DNA of 64,000 bases from Emcibacter sp. (lineage in GTDB: Bacteria > Pseudomonadota > Alphaproteobacteria > Sphingomonadales > Emcibacteraceae), in the NCBI GenBank assembly GCA_021774785.1, contig JAJFIQ010000003.1:27505-91504 (forward strand), in the 5' to 3' direction. Positions 45,674-54,259 of the stretch are shown here, in pieces; within the stretch, counting starts at the first letter, position 1, and each line of letters starts with the position of its first letter. The notes beneath the pieces were generated by a model. That model did no database searches. It was not told the DNA's origin and worked only from the letters and a program-made list of their open reading frames with translations. The position numbers and the translations under genes are program-made.

Positions 45674-46253
45674 ATATTTTAGCTCAGACCAAGATCCTTA
45701 CATGGATCAACAAACCCACACTTTAAAAAATATCCCTAATTTACAATCACCAGAAAAACTTGAAGCTTTTGAAGAAGTCATTTTTCAGGCAAGTTTTACG
45801 GAAGCCTCTGATTTTATTTCCGCGCAAAAAACCATTGATTTATCAAACTGGAAAGCTGTGCATAAAATCTGTTTTTCCGATGTTTATAGTTGGGCGGGGA
45901 AAATCCGCACCATAAGAATTGCAAAGGGCAAGACGGTGTTTTCCTATCCGGAAAATATTGATCAGGAAGCGGATAGGTATTTTACGGGGATCAATAAACT
46001 ACTCAGAGCCAATAGCCTGACGACTGATCAGGCGGCAAAGTATTTTGCTGAAATAAATGTGCTTCACCCTTTTAGGGACGGGAATGGCAGGACGCAGCGC
46101 ATCCTGTTCACAGAGATTTATAAGCGCATGGGTTATTTCATAGATTACAATCTGACAAATCAGGATGAAATGATTACTGTGATGATAGCGGGGTATAACG
46201 GTGATTACGATCCCATAAACGCCTTGTTCCAGAAAATTATGCAACGGCAATAG
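45657..46253 (+). CDS. Fic-domain AMP-transferase toxin (VbhT-like)
   Basis: A 198-residue Fic protein with the complete catalytic loop HPFRDGNGRTQR starting at His137 and a substrate-flap region upstream (WAGKIRTIRIAKGKTVFSYPENI). Such enzymes AMPylate targets such as gyrase and topoisomerase IV. The gene overlaps its antitoxin, which fits a toxin-antitoxin unit that maintains the element. Confidence 0.92.
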   Translation: MQEHDKYFSSDQDPYMDQQTHTLKNIPNLQSPEKLEAFEEVIFQASFTEASDFISAQKTIDLSNWKAVHKICFSDVYSWAGKIRTIRIAKGKTVFSYPENIDQEADRYFTGINKLLRANSLTTDQAAKYFAEINVLHPFRDGNGRTQRILFTEIYKRMGYFIDYNLTNQDEMITVMIAGYNGDYDPINALFQKIMQRQ

Positions 46254-46535
46254 ATAAATCCCGCATTAATAAAAATCTTATATCGCATTCATGACTGGGC
46301 AGGCCCCTTGTTATAGATATCCTTCCCGTACGTCCATTGTGTAGTCAGCCAATCAATTGAGTTTACTTTGCACTTATAGAGAATTCCAGTCAGTCAGCAA
46401 GATCAGAAATATCAATCGGCTGACGTCTGAAATTCAATTGTTTACGACAAAACCCCGTGATCAATAGCCTGCATGAGAGCAAGAGAGAAGTTCTGTTGGT
46501 GTGATATCCACCCCAATTAGAGAAAGGAAAACATC

Positions 46536-47015
46536 ATGGGCAGTATCAATAGAGTAACTATCGTTGGCAATCTGGGCCAAGACCCCGAAGTGCGGACAAC
46601 AAATGCCGGCGCTCTAGTCGTAACGCTCAGCGTTGCCACATCAGAAAACTGGACCGATAAGCAGACCGGCGAGAAGCGTGAGCGTACCGAATGGCACCAG
46701 GTTGTGATCTTCAACCAAGGCCTAGCCAAGATTGCCAGAGATTATCTCAAGAAAGGCGCTCAAGTTTATCTCGAAGGTCAGTTGCAGACCCATAAATGGA
46801 CCACAGATGACGGGCAAGACCGTTACAGTACCGAAGTCACCCTCCAGCCCTATCGTGGTGTGTTGACAATGCTGGGCGGCGGACAAGGTCATAACAACTC
46901 CGATCAGTCAGATGAGGCTGATAATGCTGAAACCAATGGCACATCAAATGACTTTGCGAATGAGTCAACCGGCAATGGAACCAGCATGGGTCTCGACGAT
47001 GAAATTCCCTACTGA
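46536..47015 (+). CDS. ssb: Single-stranded DNA-binding protein
   Basis: A 159-residue SSB: OB fold (INRVTIVGNLGQDPEVR, TEWHQVVIF, YLEGQLQTHKW), an acidic Asn-rich linker and a C-terminal DDEIPY tip (canonical DDDIPF) for partner binding. Mobile elements often carry an own SSB to protect transferred single strands. Start ATG 46536 has GAAAGG upstream. A strong terminator follows at 47045. Confidence 0.95.
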   Translation: MGSINRVTIVGNLGQDPEVRTTNAGALVVTLSVATSENWTDKQTGEKRERTEWHQVVIFNQGLAKIARDYLKKGAQVYLEGQLQTHKWTTDDGQDRYSTEVTLQPYRGVLTMLGGGQGHNNSDQSDEADNAETNGTSNDFANESTGNGTSMGLDDEIPY

Positions 47016-47044
47016 GGGCTTTGAAACGAATATTTCCTAGACTC

Positions 47045-47074
47045 GCCGGGCCACATTGGTCCGGCATTTTTTTT
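47045..47074 (+). terminator. Rho-independent terminator after ssb
   Basis: GCCGGGCCA (47045-47053), loop CAT, TGGTCCGGC (47057-47065) with a single G-T pair, then a run of eight T. The next gene starts only 15 bases downstream, so it could also act as an attenuator for that gene. Confidence 0.85.
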
Positions 47075-47089
47075 ACTGGAGGCAGACAA

Positions 47090-47377
47090 ATGACAAATAC
47101 AATAATCATGAGTTTTGATGACTGGGTAGAAGAATTCAAACCTGTTCAAAATCACATTGACAAGAATGCATCCATAGATGGCTTGATGTTTGAAACATAC
47201 GGCAAGGAATTAGATTATGTCCGTGCGCAGGGCATAAACCGCATATGGACATTTATCGAAGAAGACGGAGTCTTCTCTGTTTCAGAAGGCATGCGCATTG
47301 TGAACCGGCTGGGCTATGCCATCACAGAAAAACCCTATGCTGAAAACACATTCTATGTCATTGAGGATGACGAGTAA
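47090..47377 (+). CDS. Conserved-looking small protein of the ssb locus, unknown
   Basis: A 95-residue acidic protein from ATG 47090 (GGAGG upstream). Soluble, with a central YGKELDYVRAQGINRIWTFIE segment and a later GMRIVNRLGYAITEKPY. No family recognised. It is flanked by two related hairpins (47045-47074 and 47415-47440), which suggests it is transcribed and regulated as a single-gene cassette. Confidence 0.65.
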   Translation: MTNTIIMSFDDWVEEFKPVQNHIDKNASIDGLMFETYGKELDYVRAQGINRIWTFIEEDGVFSVSEGMRIVNRLGYAITEKPYAENTFYVIEDDE

Positions 47378-47414
47378 CCCTTCAGCCATATCCATTGTCG
47401 TTACTACCAAGGTG

Positions 47415-47440
47415 CCGGGCCAAGTGTCCGGTATTTTTTT
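47415..47440 (+). terminator. Hairpin terminator, related to the one after ssb
   Basis: CCGGGC (47415-47420), loop of 5, GTCCGG (47426-47431), then TATTTTTTT. The sequence shares the GCCGGGCCA start with the terminator at 47045. Confidence 0.75.
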
Positions 47441-47722
47441 GCCGGAAGGTCAAGTCAAACGGCAATATTCCAATGATGGCATCAGCCCATATGGCAATGC
47501 AATACAGTTGAGCCGTTTAATCAACACGCACCATATATTGGCCTCGCCCCCGAACAGGTGGGTCAATTTTAAATGCCAATTTCAGATCAGCTTTAACCGT
47601 TCACTAATAAAAGAAGGGAAGGGGATAAGGAATTTGCTGCGCAAATAAACTTGTCGGTTTGAAGCCTTAGGCAATGGGGAGGGGCAAGCGTCCCTTCATA
47701 CGTCATTAAATTGGACCGGCAA

Positions 47723-47784
47723 CCTTAAAATCAAGAACCGTGTCCTCGCTACGCTGTGGGCCGCACCACTCCATGATTTTAAGG
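47723..47784. repeat. Inverted repeat in the gap before the DUF2493 gene
   Basis: CCTTAAAATCA (47723-47733) and TGATTTTAAGG (47774-47784) are exact reverse complements 40 bases apart; the intervening sequence is GC-rich. Bases 47378-47961 hold no convincing gene. Confidence 0.6.
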
Positions 47785-47805
47785 TCAAGCCCGGCTCAGT
47801 AATGT

Positions 47806-47840
47806 CTGGAATGCGAAAGTCGCATTCCAGTATTTCTTTT
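47806..47840 (+). terminator. Perfect 11-bp stem-loop followed by T-rich DNA
   Basis: CTGGAATGCGA (47806-47816), loop AAG, TCGCATTCCAG (47820-47830), then TATTTCTTTT. It could be a terminator or a structured leader of the DUF2493 gene, which starts 120 bases downstream. Confidence 0.55.
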
Positions 47841-47961
47841 CAAATAAGAGCCGGATGCCGGACAAATTGAATGACGTAACCGGTCCTTATCACCCCACCC
47901 CATCGCCAAAGGCATGTGGGGGAAGAAAGAGAAAACATATAGAACAGACTGGAAATAAATC

Positions 47962-48870
47962 ATGCTTGATACCATCACAGAAACCGCAACCACCCATACA
48001 CTAAATGAGATGACCCTCTATGCAAAACGGCCTTTCTCCGATGAGCTGGACTATCGACCATTACCAGATGCCGACACGCTAAAGAATGGCCTGTCAGATG
48101 TCTTTGATGTCATGCTCGGCATGTTCACTGACACCAGACTGGAAGATGACACCCAAGGCATCCTATGGAGCTTTGTAAACAGCTTCCACAGAAAGGTCGA
48201 ACGTATCCAGAAAGACCTTGATCAGAACGAAGACGCACAGCAAAAAAGCCAGCGCGAACAAGACGGATCAGAAGTTAAATCCGTCGAGCTTGAAGACCTG
48301 ATCACCGAGGGACAAACCCTTTTAGAACAGCGGGCAACATTTGAACTCATACGCGACTATGGCGGTGAACTGTTCGAAGCCAGCACCGGCAGCCTATGGC
48401 GTCCACTATCCGGTTCAAAAGTCAATCACATTACAATGACCGCCGCCATGATTGACAGCCGGGATTACATCAAGGCCAAGCAGAGATCTGAAACCCGGGT
48501 CTTCATACCAGAGGGAACATTAATAGCTTTCACTGGTGGCATTGACTATCAGGATTACAAAACCATATGGGCCACCCTCGACAAAACAAAAACCAAACAT
48601 AACGACATAGTATTAGTCCACGGCGGCGGCACAAAAGGCGCGGAACTTATCGCAGCCAAATGGGCAAAGGCAAGAGCTGTGCCCACCGTAATATTCCGGC
48701 CCGATTGGAAGAAACATAACCGTGCTGCACCGTTCAAACGTAATGATCAAATGCTGGCAGAAAATCCTACAGGCGTGATTATCTTTCCCGGTTCCGGCAT
48801 AACAGAAAACTTGGCCGACAAGGCAAAACAAATGGGCATAAAAGTTTACCGGCCCATTCCAAAAACATAA
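47962..48870 (+). CDS. DUF2493 (SLOG superfamily) protein
   Basis: A 302-residue protein. The C-terminal half is a DUF2493/YspA-like Rossmannoid domain: LIAFTGGIDYQDYKTIW, VLVHGGGTKGAELIAAKWAKA, FRPDWKKHNRAAPFKRNDQML, VIIFPGSGITENLADKA. The SLOG superfamily binds nucleotide-derived ligands. The N-terminal half is charged and coiled-coil-like. Such genes are common on alphaproteobacterial mobile elements next to ssb and ardA; their role is not known. Confidence 0.88.
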   Translation: MLDTITETATTHTLNEMTLYAKRPFSDELDYRPLPDADTLKNGLSDVFDVMLGMFTDTRLEDDTQGILWSFVNSFHRKVERIQKDLDQNEDAQQKSQREQDGSEVKSVELEDLITEGQTLLEQRATFELIRDYGGELFEASTGSLWRPLSGSKVNHITMTAAMIDSRDYIKAKQRSETRVFIPEGTLIAFTGGIDYQDYKTIWATLDKTKTKHNDIVLVHGGGTKGAELIAAKWAKARAVPTVIFRPDWKKHNRAAPFKRNDQMLAENPTGVIIFPGSGITENLADKAKQMGIKVYRPIPKT

Positions 48871-48898
48871 TAGAAAAAACTTTTCCAACCATCAACAA

Positions 48899-48922
48899 GG
48901 GACGGCGAAAGCCGCCCCTTTT
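48899..48922 (+). terminator. Hairpin terminator after DUF2493 gene
   Basis: GGGACGGC (48899-48906), GAAA tetraloop, GCCGCCCC (48911-48918) with one mismatch, then TTTT. It lies 29 bases after the stop codon. Confidence 0.7.
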
Positions 48923-49780
48923 CTTGTGGCGAACAGTCATCCCATGTCAGCAACGCCATGTCATGCCCCCCATGATAGCGATTAAACCACCCGCGTGATA
49001 GCAACAGAAAGTTCAGCCGTGAAAGGGAAATAATTTCGGTTTCCGGTGATGAATTCTGCACAAATTCCCGTCAAAAGATTTTCAGAAAAGTCTGAGGTTC
49101 TGGCATGAATTTTTGCCAGCGGGCAGGGGGATTGCCATGCGGTTTTTGAAGTTCTTCAGACGGAATAAAAGCGATTTTCTTGAGCGGGCAAACGTCAATT
49201 TATAGAGCCGGAGGGGCTGGCTATAGTGCAGACTATAAGAGATAATTCCGCCGCGGTTTTCTCCTTAGTGCCTGTGCAAAAATCACCTTTTCACCCCGTC
49301 AGGAAATGGTTTTACGCCGCCGTCAAAATCAAAGTTAGGGCCTCCCGTCAACCGTACCAAATGATCAAATCGCCGCCGCATATTGCCCGCCAGTCGGCGA
49401 AAAAAGATGTCACACCATATGCACCGCTGGGGTGCCATGAAAGATAAGTAAAATCAAATGCTTAGGAAAAATAGGTAAGGCACCAAATAATTACGCACAG
49501 GCACCAAATCGACTCAAGCCATAGTTTAACTAACTGTAATTACACTATATTTTCTTCAGGCACCAAAAAGGCACTCCCAGTGGGGCCATATTGGTGAAAT
49601 GCGTAAATTTGAGGAAAAAGTTAAATACACGGTTTCATGGGCAACTTAGAAATAATGTGCTTTAAGATGAAGCCTCACATACGGAAACTATCAGTAGCTG
49701 GCATACAGGAAACCACCTGTTTGCTATCTTGGTTTATATCAACATGGAGCCCGCCATGCATCCTGCATGATAGGATTTGC
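48923..49780. other. Long non-coding stretch with GGCACCAAA repeats
   Basis: About 860 bases before the RHH gene. The first part shows nothing I can interpret. From 49478 there are direct repeats AGGCACCAAAT (49478-49488 and 49499-49509, exactly 21 bp apart), AGGCACCAAAA (49558-49568) and a partial copy AAGGCACT (49568-49575); GGTGCC at 49431-49436 is an inverted core. It may be the operator of the RHH protein or part of an origin of transfer. Confidence 0.45.
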
Positions 49781-50170
49781 ATGACCAAAAATTTTCATCT
49801 GACGATACGGCTTGAGCAGGAAGACCTTCTTGCTTTCGAAGCCATTGCAGATGCCCGTGGGCTATCCGTACCTGCACACCTCCGCACCATCATTGATGAT
49901 GAGTTATACAGGAAAGGCAAGTCCGTTTTGGAGCTGCTTGCGCATGATATTGTTTACGGTGCCGTCGCGACCCGTCACCTTATTAAGCAGTATGGCACTG
50001 TGGATGATCTTAATGAGCATGTAGCCACATCGCATGCCATGGGATCAGACATAGGAATGCCTTTTGAAGAGTTAGATAATCAGGTTAAATCCCAGACAGA
50101 AAAGGTAGCACAGAAACTTAATGACATCGCTTCTAGCTACCCTTCTTTCTCTCAATTTGAGAGAAGTTGA
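49781..50170 (+). CDS. RHH DNA-binding protein, paralogue of the one at 36.3 kb
   Basis: A 129-residue protein from ATG 49781. The N-terminal RHH-like region (FHLTIRLEQEDLLAFEAIADARGLSVPAHLRTII) is followed by a helical segment (ELLAHDIVYGAVATRHLIKQYGTVDDL) that matches the protein at 36.3 kb, plus an extra acidic tail. A relaxosome accessory or repressor role is likely. The repeats 210-300 bases upstream are possible binding sites. Two copies in one window suggest two separate mobile elements. Confidence 0.7.
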   Translation: MTKNFHLTIRLEQEDLLAFEAIADARGLSVPAHLRTIIDDELYRKGKSVLELLAHDIVYGAVATRHLIKQYGTVDDLNEHVATSHAMGSDIGMPFEELDNQVKSQTEKVAQKLNDIASSYPSFSQFERS

Positions 50171-50285
50171 ACAACGATAAAAGACTACCGTATCAACCTC
50201 AGACTTTCATCCATTAGTGGGGGCCGTCCACATCATCAGTCTGGCCGATAGCTGACCGTCAGAGTTGTATAAAGTTGTTTATCTG

Positions 50286-50654
50286 TTATATTTTTGTTGT
50301 AAAACTGCATAAGAAACACTGAAGCGCCGCTAAAATCTCTCTCAACACATTAATGGAGAACCCCAATGCTGGACTTGCTTCAATAAAGTAGAGAGCAAGT
50401 CCCCTTACATCAACACGGCTCAGGAGCATCTTCATATATTCTTTCCTGAATCCTTTAGAGCCGTTGTTCACCATGTCCTTGAGGGTTGTCGTAAAGCGAT
50501 CAAGCTGTGCATTGCTTAAATGACGCATGGGAAGATTGAGATTGCCCTCTTTCAAGGTGATCAAACGTGTCAGTTCATCCCGCCGGGCTTCCAGCTTATC
50601 CTTGTGATCCTTAAAGGTAATACTGAGAAAAAACTCCAAGCGGCGTGATATCAT
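50286..50654 (-). pseudogene. Remnant of a serine recombinase C-terminal region
   Basis: A 122-residue open frame. The middle (RRDELTRLITLKEGNL, LSNAQLDRFTTTLKDMV, SKGFRKEYMKMLLSRVDV) resembles the coiled-coil end of large serine recombinases. The catalytic and zinc-ribbon domains are absent. It differs from the intact recombinase at 39.3 kb, so it is probably debris of another element. Confidence 0.5.
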
Positions 50655-51048
50655 GGCTGTATATGGTCGGGTCAGCGTCGAATGGATTTATTACTAGTGC
50701 TGCTTTCGCTATTAATTGCGGTGTTGGCGTTTGATAAATTTCTACAACTATTAACAAAACCTTTCCGTTGGGTGAGTTCCTGCCTTTTTATCAAGAAAGT
50801 ACCAAAGAAATCAGATTAGTCTTTTTAGTAAATATTTACTGTGAAGTATGGGCTGCGAGAAAATTACAAAATAGGAGCCAAAAATGGCTCTTATGCATGC
50901 CATTTGAAATCGTCGCCGGCGCCGGCATGAATGTCTGCTTAATATGCTAAGCAGGCTTGGATGATTTGGCAGCTATAGTCAGCTTGTCGCCAAAAGTAGA
51001 CATTTGAATTTACATTCAATCTGGCTTAAAACGGCCATATCTGCGGCT
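50655..51048. other. Non-coding gap
   Basis: About 390 bases. A 60-codon frame at 50768 has no ribosome-binding site or recognisable pattern. I see no clear repeat or promoter. Confidence 0.4.
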
Positions 51049-52272
51049 TCATTTATTACTAAATAGATACTCGTCTGTTTTTATGCCCGGCAGATGAGAA
51101 GAAGTCAAAAAATCTGAAAAGAGGATGCCAAATCTTTTTTCTTTCTCGTTGTATCCAAGACTATTGCTATCAAGCATGTGCCATATATGCGCTCGTTGTT
51201 CTTGTTTGATGCAATTTACGACATGTATGATAAATTCGTGCGTCTTGATGTAATCTTCTAAAATCTTTTTAGGCTGGATCATATCTAGCAGTGTGCCAAA
51301 AAACTTATCATGTACGTTGCCGGGCGTTTTATATAAAGGTGTGTTCTTCTCAAAATAGACTGTTTCTAACTTATCTTTTTTTGGATCTGTATTACCGTGA
51401 AAAAACCAATTCCTATTGTTCATAATGCGATTAAAATTTTTATATTCGAGTGATTCCACATCGACAGGTTTTAAAAAATTGTCGCATGTTAGATGAAGAG
51501 AAGGGACTTTAATGTGCAGGTCTTCTCTAATTCTTGCTTCGTATATTGTATTGTTTTCCTTGATTTCCGTCTTGCACATTATCAATATCAGTAAATTGAT
51601 AAATGCCTCCACAAGAATGGGCGTTAATAACTTCAAAGCAAGGCATGCCTGCTGTAACTCATGAAAATTTGTTGTTAGCCCTTGAAACTCTTCTTGCCAT
51701 TCTGCGGTCATGCCCTTTTCTGTTGGCACAGGGGGCATTTTAAACTTCAAATCCTGAAGTTCTGAAATTTGGTCATATTGTATTGCTGCTTCTGAGCAGA
51801 GTTCAGAATATCTATTGATAAAGACTGACCACTCCTCAAGGCTTTTTAAAACTTCTGATTTTTTCTTTGCATGCTTTGGGTATGTTTTGCGGAAGTTTTC
51901 TACGAATAGTCTCCAGCCATCATCTGTAATGTTTTCACTTATAATAACCTGAACTGACCGATTAATCCCCATTATATTGATAGTAACGCCCTCACAGATT
52001 AGAAGATAATCCCAATGAATAAGGTTATCGCTGGTCGGAGATTTTAGGAAATTTGAAAGACCGTTTGGTTCGCCAAAACGCGCATTAAGATAGGTATACA
52101 CATCTACAGGAGATAAATACTTTTGGAATAAAATTACTGATGGTCTATCTTTTTTTCTTTTCGTTTTATCCTGATAGCGACCGTTCAACTCTTGTTTACT
52201 GGGTGCTCTCCAGTTTTCTGGGTCAAGAAATTTCAGCATATCTTTTTTCTCAGTAGATGCTCTTTCACTCAT
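51049..52272 (-). CDS. Unknown protein with HEPN-type RNxxxH motif
   Basis: A 407-residue soluble protein. No family recognised over most of its length. In the C-terminal half, helices are followed by Arg287-Asn-Trp-Phe-Phe-His292 in NNRNWFFHGNTDP, which fits the Rx4-6H (often RNxxxH) catalytic motif of HEPN ribonucleases. A hydrophobic helix (about residues 215-233) could pack in the HEPN bundle. HEPN proteins act as toxin or defence RNases. It stands alone between two gaps; no partner antitoxin is evident. Confidence 0.6.
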   Translation of the reverse strand: MSERASTEKKDMLKFLDPENWRAPSKQELNGRYQDKTKRKKDRPSVILFQKYLSPVDVYTYLNARFGEPNGLSNFLKSPTSDNLIHWDYLLICEGVTINIMGINRSVQVIISENITDDGWRLFVENFRKTYPKHAKKKSEVLKSLEEWSVFINRYSELCSEAAIQYDQISELQDLKFKMPPVPTEKGMTAEWQEEFQGLTTNFHELQQACLALKLLTPILVEAFINLLILIMCKTEIKENNTIYEARIREDLHIKVPSLHLTCDNFLKPVDVESLEYKNFNRIMNNRNWFFHGNTDPKKDKLETVYFEKNTPLYKTPGNVHDKFFGTLLDMIQPKKILEDYIKTHEFIIHVVNCIKQEQRAHIWHMLDSNSLGYNEKEKRFGILFSDFLTSSHLPGIKTDEYLFSNK

Positions 52273-52542
52273 TGTGCTTTTCTTCCATAGAGAAAATTAC
52301 GCTACTTCTTGACCACAAGTACCACAACATTTTCATTTACCAACCTGTCTAAGGTCCGCTTGGGGTCATTAAGTGACCGTTAGCCCTTAAGTTGGGTTTG
52401 GTCGCTTTCTCGCCAAGAGGAGACTTTCGTTCGGACGCTGACCACCTAAACTGAAAGGCAGAAAGCAACCCTTAGCTCCCGTTTCACACTAGCCAACGGA
52501 GGCAAGGCCCCTCCTTAGGAAGGGATGTTCAAATAGCATTGA

Positions 52543-53478
52543 TCAAAGGAACTTTTCCGCCAACTTACGCTTGCCCGTTGGTTCTTGAAAAGAGAAGGAC
52601 TTGTTCTTTTCGTAATAAAAGCCTCTGATCATCAGGTCAAATTTGCCTATTTCAACTTTTATTGACAATTCTTCACCGTCGTCCCATGTGTCGCGCACAA
52701 TAGCGCTGCAAGTTTCACCACGTAGTTCAAATTCAATCTCTTCATCGCTCTTATTCCATTCAGTCAATGCCGCTACCAAAAGCGTTTCACAGATCCTATC
52801 TCGCTTCTTCTGTGACAGCATTTCCAACGATGATTCCTTGATCGGGCCGTATATGCCACTATTGTTCAAGGTCTCTAAAATTTTTCGCATATGTCCGCCC
52901 GAGTGCTGGTTCACGAAAAGAGAAGAGCGAGACCCGTGCGGTTTCCCCAAAATCAGTGAGCGAACGTTCCACCATGTTTCGGCTACACGGGCATCACGCA
53001 TTTCTTTAACTGATTGTTCTGCAAATAAAATAAGTGCATCACGACTGCGAATAGTACCATCACCTTCTAGGTCCATCTCGTTTGCTATAACGACCACTGG
53101 ATAAGTATTTTCTGCATACAGAGGGTTTTCCAGCCGATATGCATAAAGCTTTGGTATTTCTTCTACAGCACCCACAATCTGCTTTGCCTTGTCTTCAGAA
53201 TAGGGGCAGGTGACGAAGCCCTTAACGAACTCAACGGTATGATCTATACCGCGATACGCTGCCACGTTACCAATGCTGTACATGTGCTCCCCTGAGTTAT
53301 TCGGTGGAGCTGTGAGGATTGGGTGCCAATCTGGGAAGCTTACAACTGCATTGCCCAATTTGTCCAATAGGTCATTGAACACTTGTCGGCCAGCTTCTGG
53401 ATCATCCAAGTTTTTTGTAAGGTATTTAAGTGCTTGTTCGTTCTGTTCTGCGGCTACCTTCGATGCACGAAATTCCAT
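52543..53478 (-). CDS. Unknown 311-residue protein with phased operator repeats
   Basis: Soluble protein without signal peptide. It has a helical N-terminus (AAEQNEQALKYLTKNLDDPEAGRQVFNDLL), then VVSFPDWHPILTAP, a pattern I have seen in uncharacterised bacterial proteins, and TYPVVVIANEMDLEGDGTI. No function can be given. ATG 53478 has AAGGA upstream. The start is preceded by four TTTACGTAA-like sites at exact 17-bp spacing, so it is very likely tightly regulated. Confidence 0.7.
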   Translation of the reverse strand: MEFRASKVAAEQNEQALKYLTKNLDDPEAGRQVFNDLLDKLGNAVVSFPDWHPILTAPPNNSGEHMYSIGNVAAYRGIDHTVEFVKGFVTCPYSEDKAKQIVGAVEEIPKLYAYRLENPLYAENTYPVVVIANEMDLEGDGTIRSRDALILFAEQSVKEMRDARVAETWWNVRSLILGKPHGSRSSLFVNQHSGGHMRKILETLNNSGIYGPIKESSLEMLSQKKRDRICETLLVAALTEWNKSDEEIEFELRGETCSAIVRDTWDDGEELSIKVEIGKFDLMIRGFYYEKNKSFSFQEPTGKRKLAEKFL

Positions 53479-53489
53479 GATATCATCCT

Positions 53490-53549
53490 TTTCGTAAATT
53501 TATCTTATACGTAACATACTAATTTACGTTTATCAATAGTTTACGTAAA
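53490..53549. promoter_or_regulatory. Four operator-like repeats at 17-bp intervals
   Basis: Sites TTCGTAAA, TACGTAAC, TTTACGTT and TTTACGTAAA have their CG centres at 53493/94, 53510/11, 53527/28 and 53544/45, a constant 17 bp. The last is a perfect palindrome (53540-53549). They lie directly upstream of and partly over the ribosome-binding region of the minus-strand gene starting at 53478. Confidence 0.65.
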
Positions 53550-53716
53550 AATCTTCTATTTAGGTTCATTTGCCTCCTAGAGTTCAATTGTCGGTCAATT
53601 GTTTTAAATGTTACTGTATCTGGCCAGAATGACGCTTTTGCCAAGGATCGTTGGGGCCAGTGTAAATTGATTATGAAATGTCCGGCGTCCGCTTGAAAAA
53701 ATAACCTTACCCCAAA

Positions 53717-53790
53717 GCCGTCATACCCGTGAAAACGGGTATCCAGTTTCTTAAGAAAGGCTAGACTCCTGCCTTCGCAGGAGAGACGAA
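53717..53790. repeat. Dispersed palindromic repeat (CGTC...GACG type)
   Basis: Two hairpins, ATACCCGT-GAAA-ACGGGTAT (53723-53742) and CTCCTGC-CTTC-GCAGGAG (53766-53783), lie between CGTC and GACG ends. This is the layout of the short interspersed palindromic repeats common in alphaproteobacterial genomes. Copies elsewhere in the genome are expected. Confidence 0.75.
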
Positions 53791-53964
53791 AAAGAAGAGG
53801 CCTTTGCCCGGAACAATGTAAAATGGATAGACGCCATTATCGGCGCGGGTACAAAAACCCTTAAAACTTAGTCTACCAATTCTTCCCATATTCTGTTCAT
53901 ATTGGTAAGCTTTCATAATTGTGAGAGTAGTTTTGCCATCATGTGATGGGAGTGATTGCGACAT
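53761..53964 (-). CDS. Small protein whose end is encoded by the palindromic repeat
   Basis: A 67-residue frame. ATG 53964 has a strong AAAGGAG site 9 bases upstream, which argues for real translation. No domain recognised. The last residues (about FVSPAKAGV) come from the dispersed repeat at 53717-53790, so the original C-terminus was probably replaced by insertion of the repeat. Confidence 0.5.
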   Translation of the reverse strand: MSQSLPSHDGKTTLTIMKAYQYEQNMGRIGRLSFKGFCTRADNGVYPFYIVPGKGLFFFVSPAKAGV

Positions 53965-54259
53965 TATAAGGGCTCCTTTAGATGTGCGAAATCTAATAGT
54001 GACGGTTGTTTTTGATGAAGAATTTCTTGAATGTTAATGCAGACTGCATTCATTAAGTATTCTTATTTTTTTGTCCGTCAAGGAAAAATATTTGTAAGAA
54101 TAAAGGCTTAGATAAAACTATATCAATATTAGGCTATTATTAGAAAATGAGAGAAAATAATAGAAATTCCCAGCCAACAAACTCAGGAAGAGTAAAAAAG
54201 TTGATTATTTTTTATATTACTAAAATATTGGGAAATAATCATATCTAGATAAGGGAAGT

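Noticed and set aside
49226..49447. 73-codon frame before the RHH gene
   Set aside because: No ribosome-binding site and no recognisable pattern; it lies in a repeat-bearing non-coding stretch.
49478..49575. CRISPR array
   Set aside because: Repeats are only about 10-11 bases, spacing is irregular after the first two, and no cas genes occur in the window.
50768..50950. 60-codon frame in the gap after the recombinase remnant
   Set aside because: No ribosome-binding site, no pattern, isolated.
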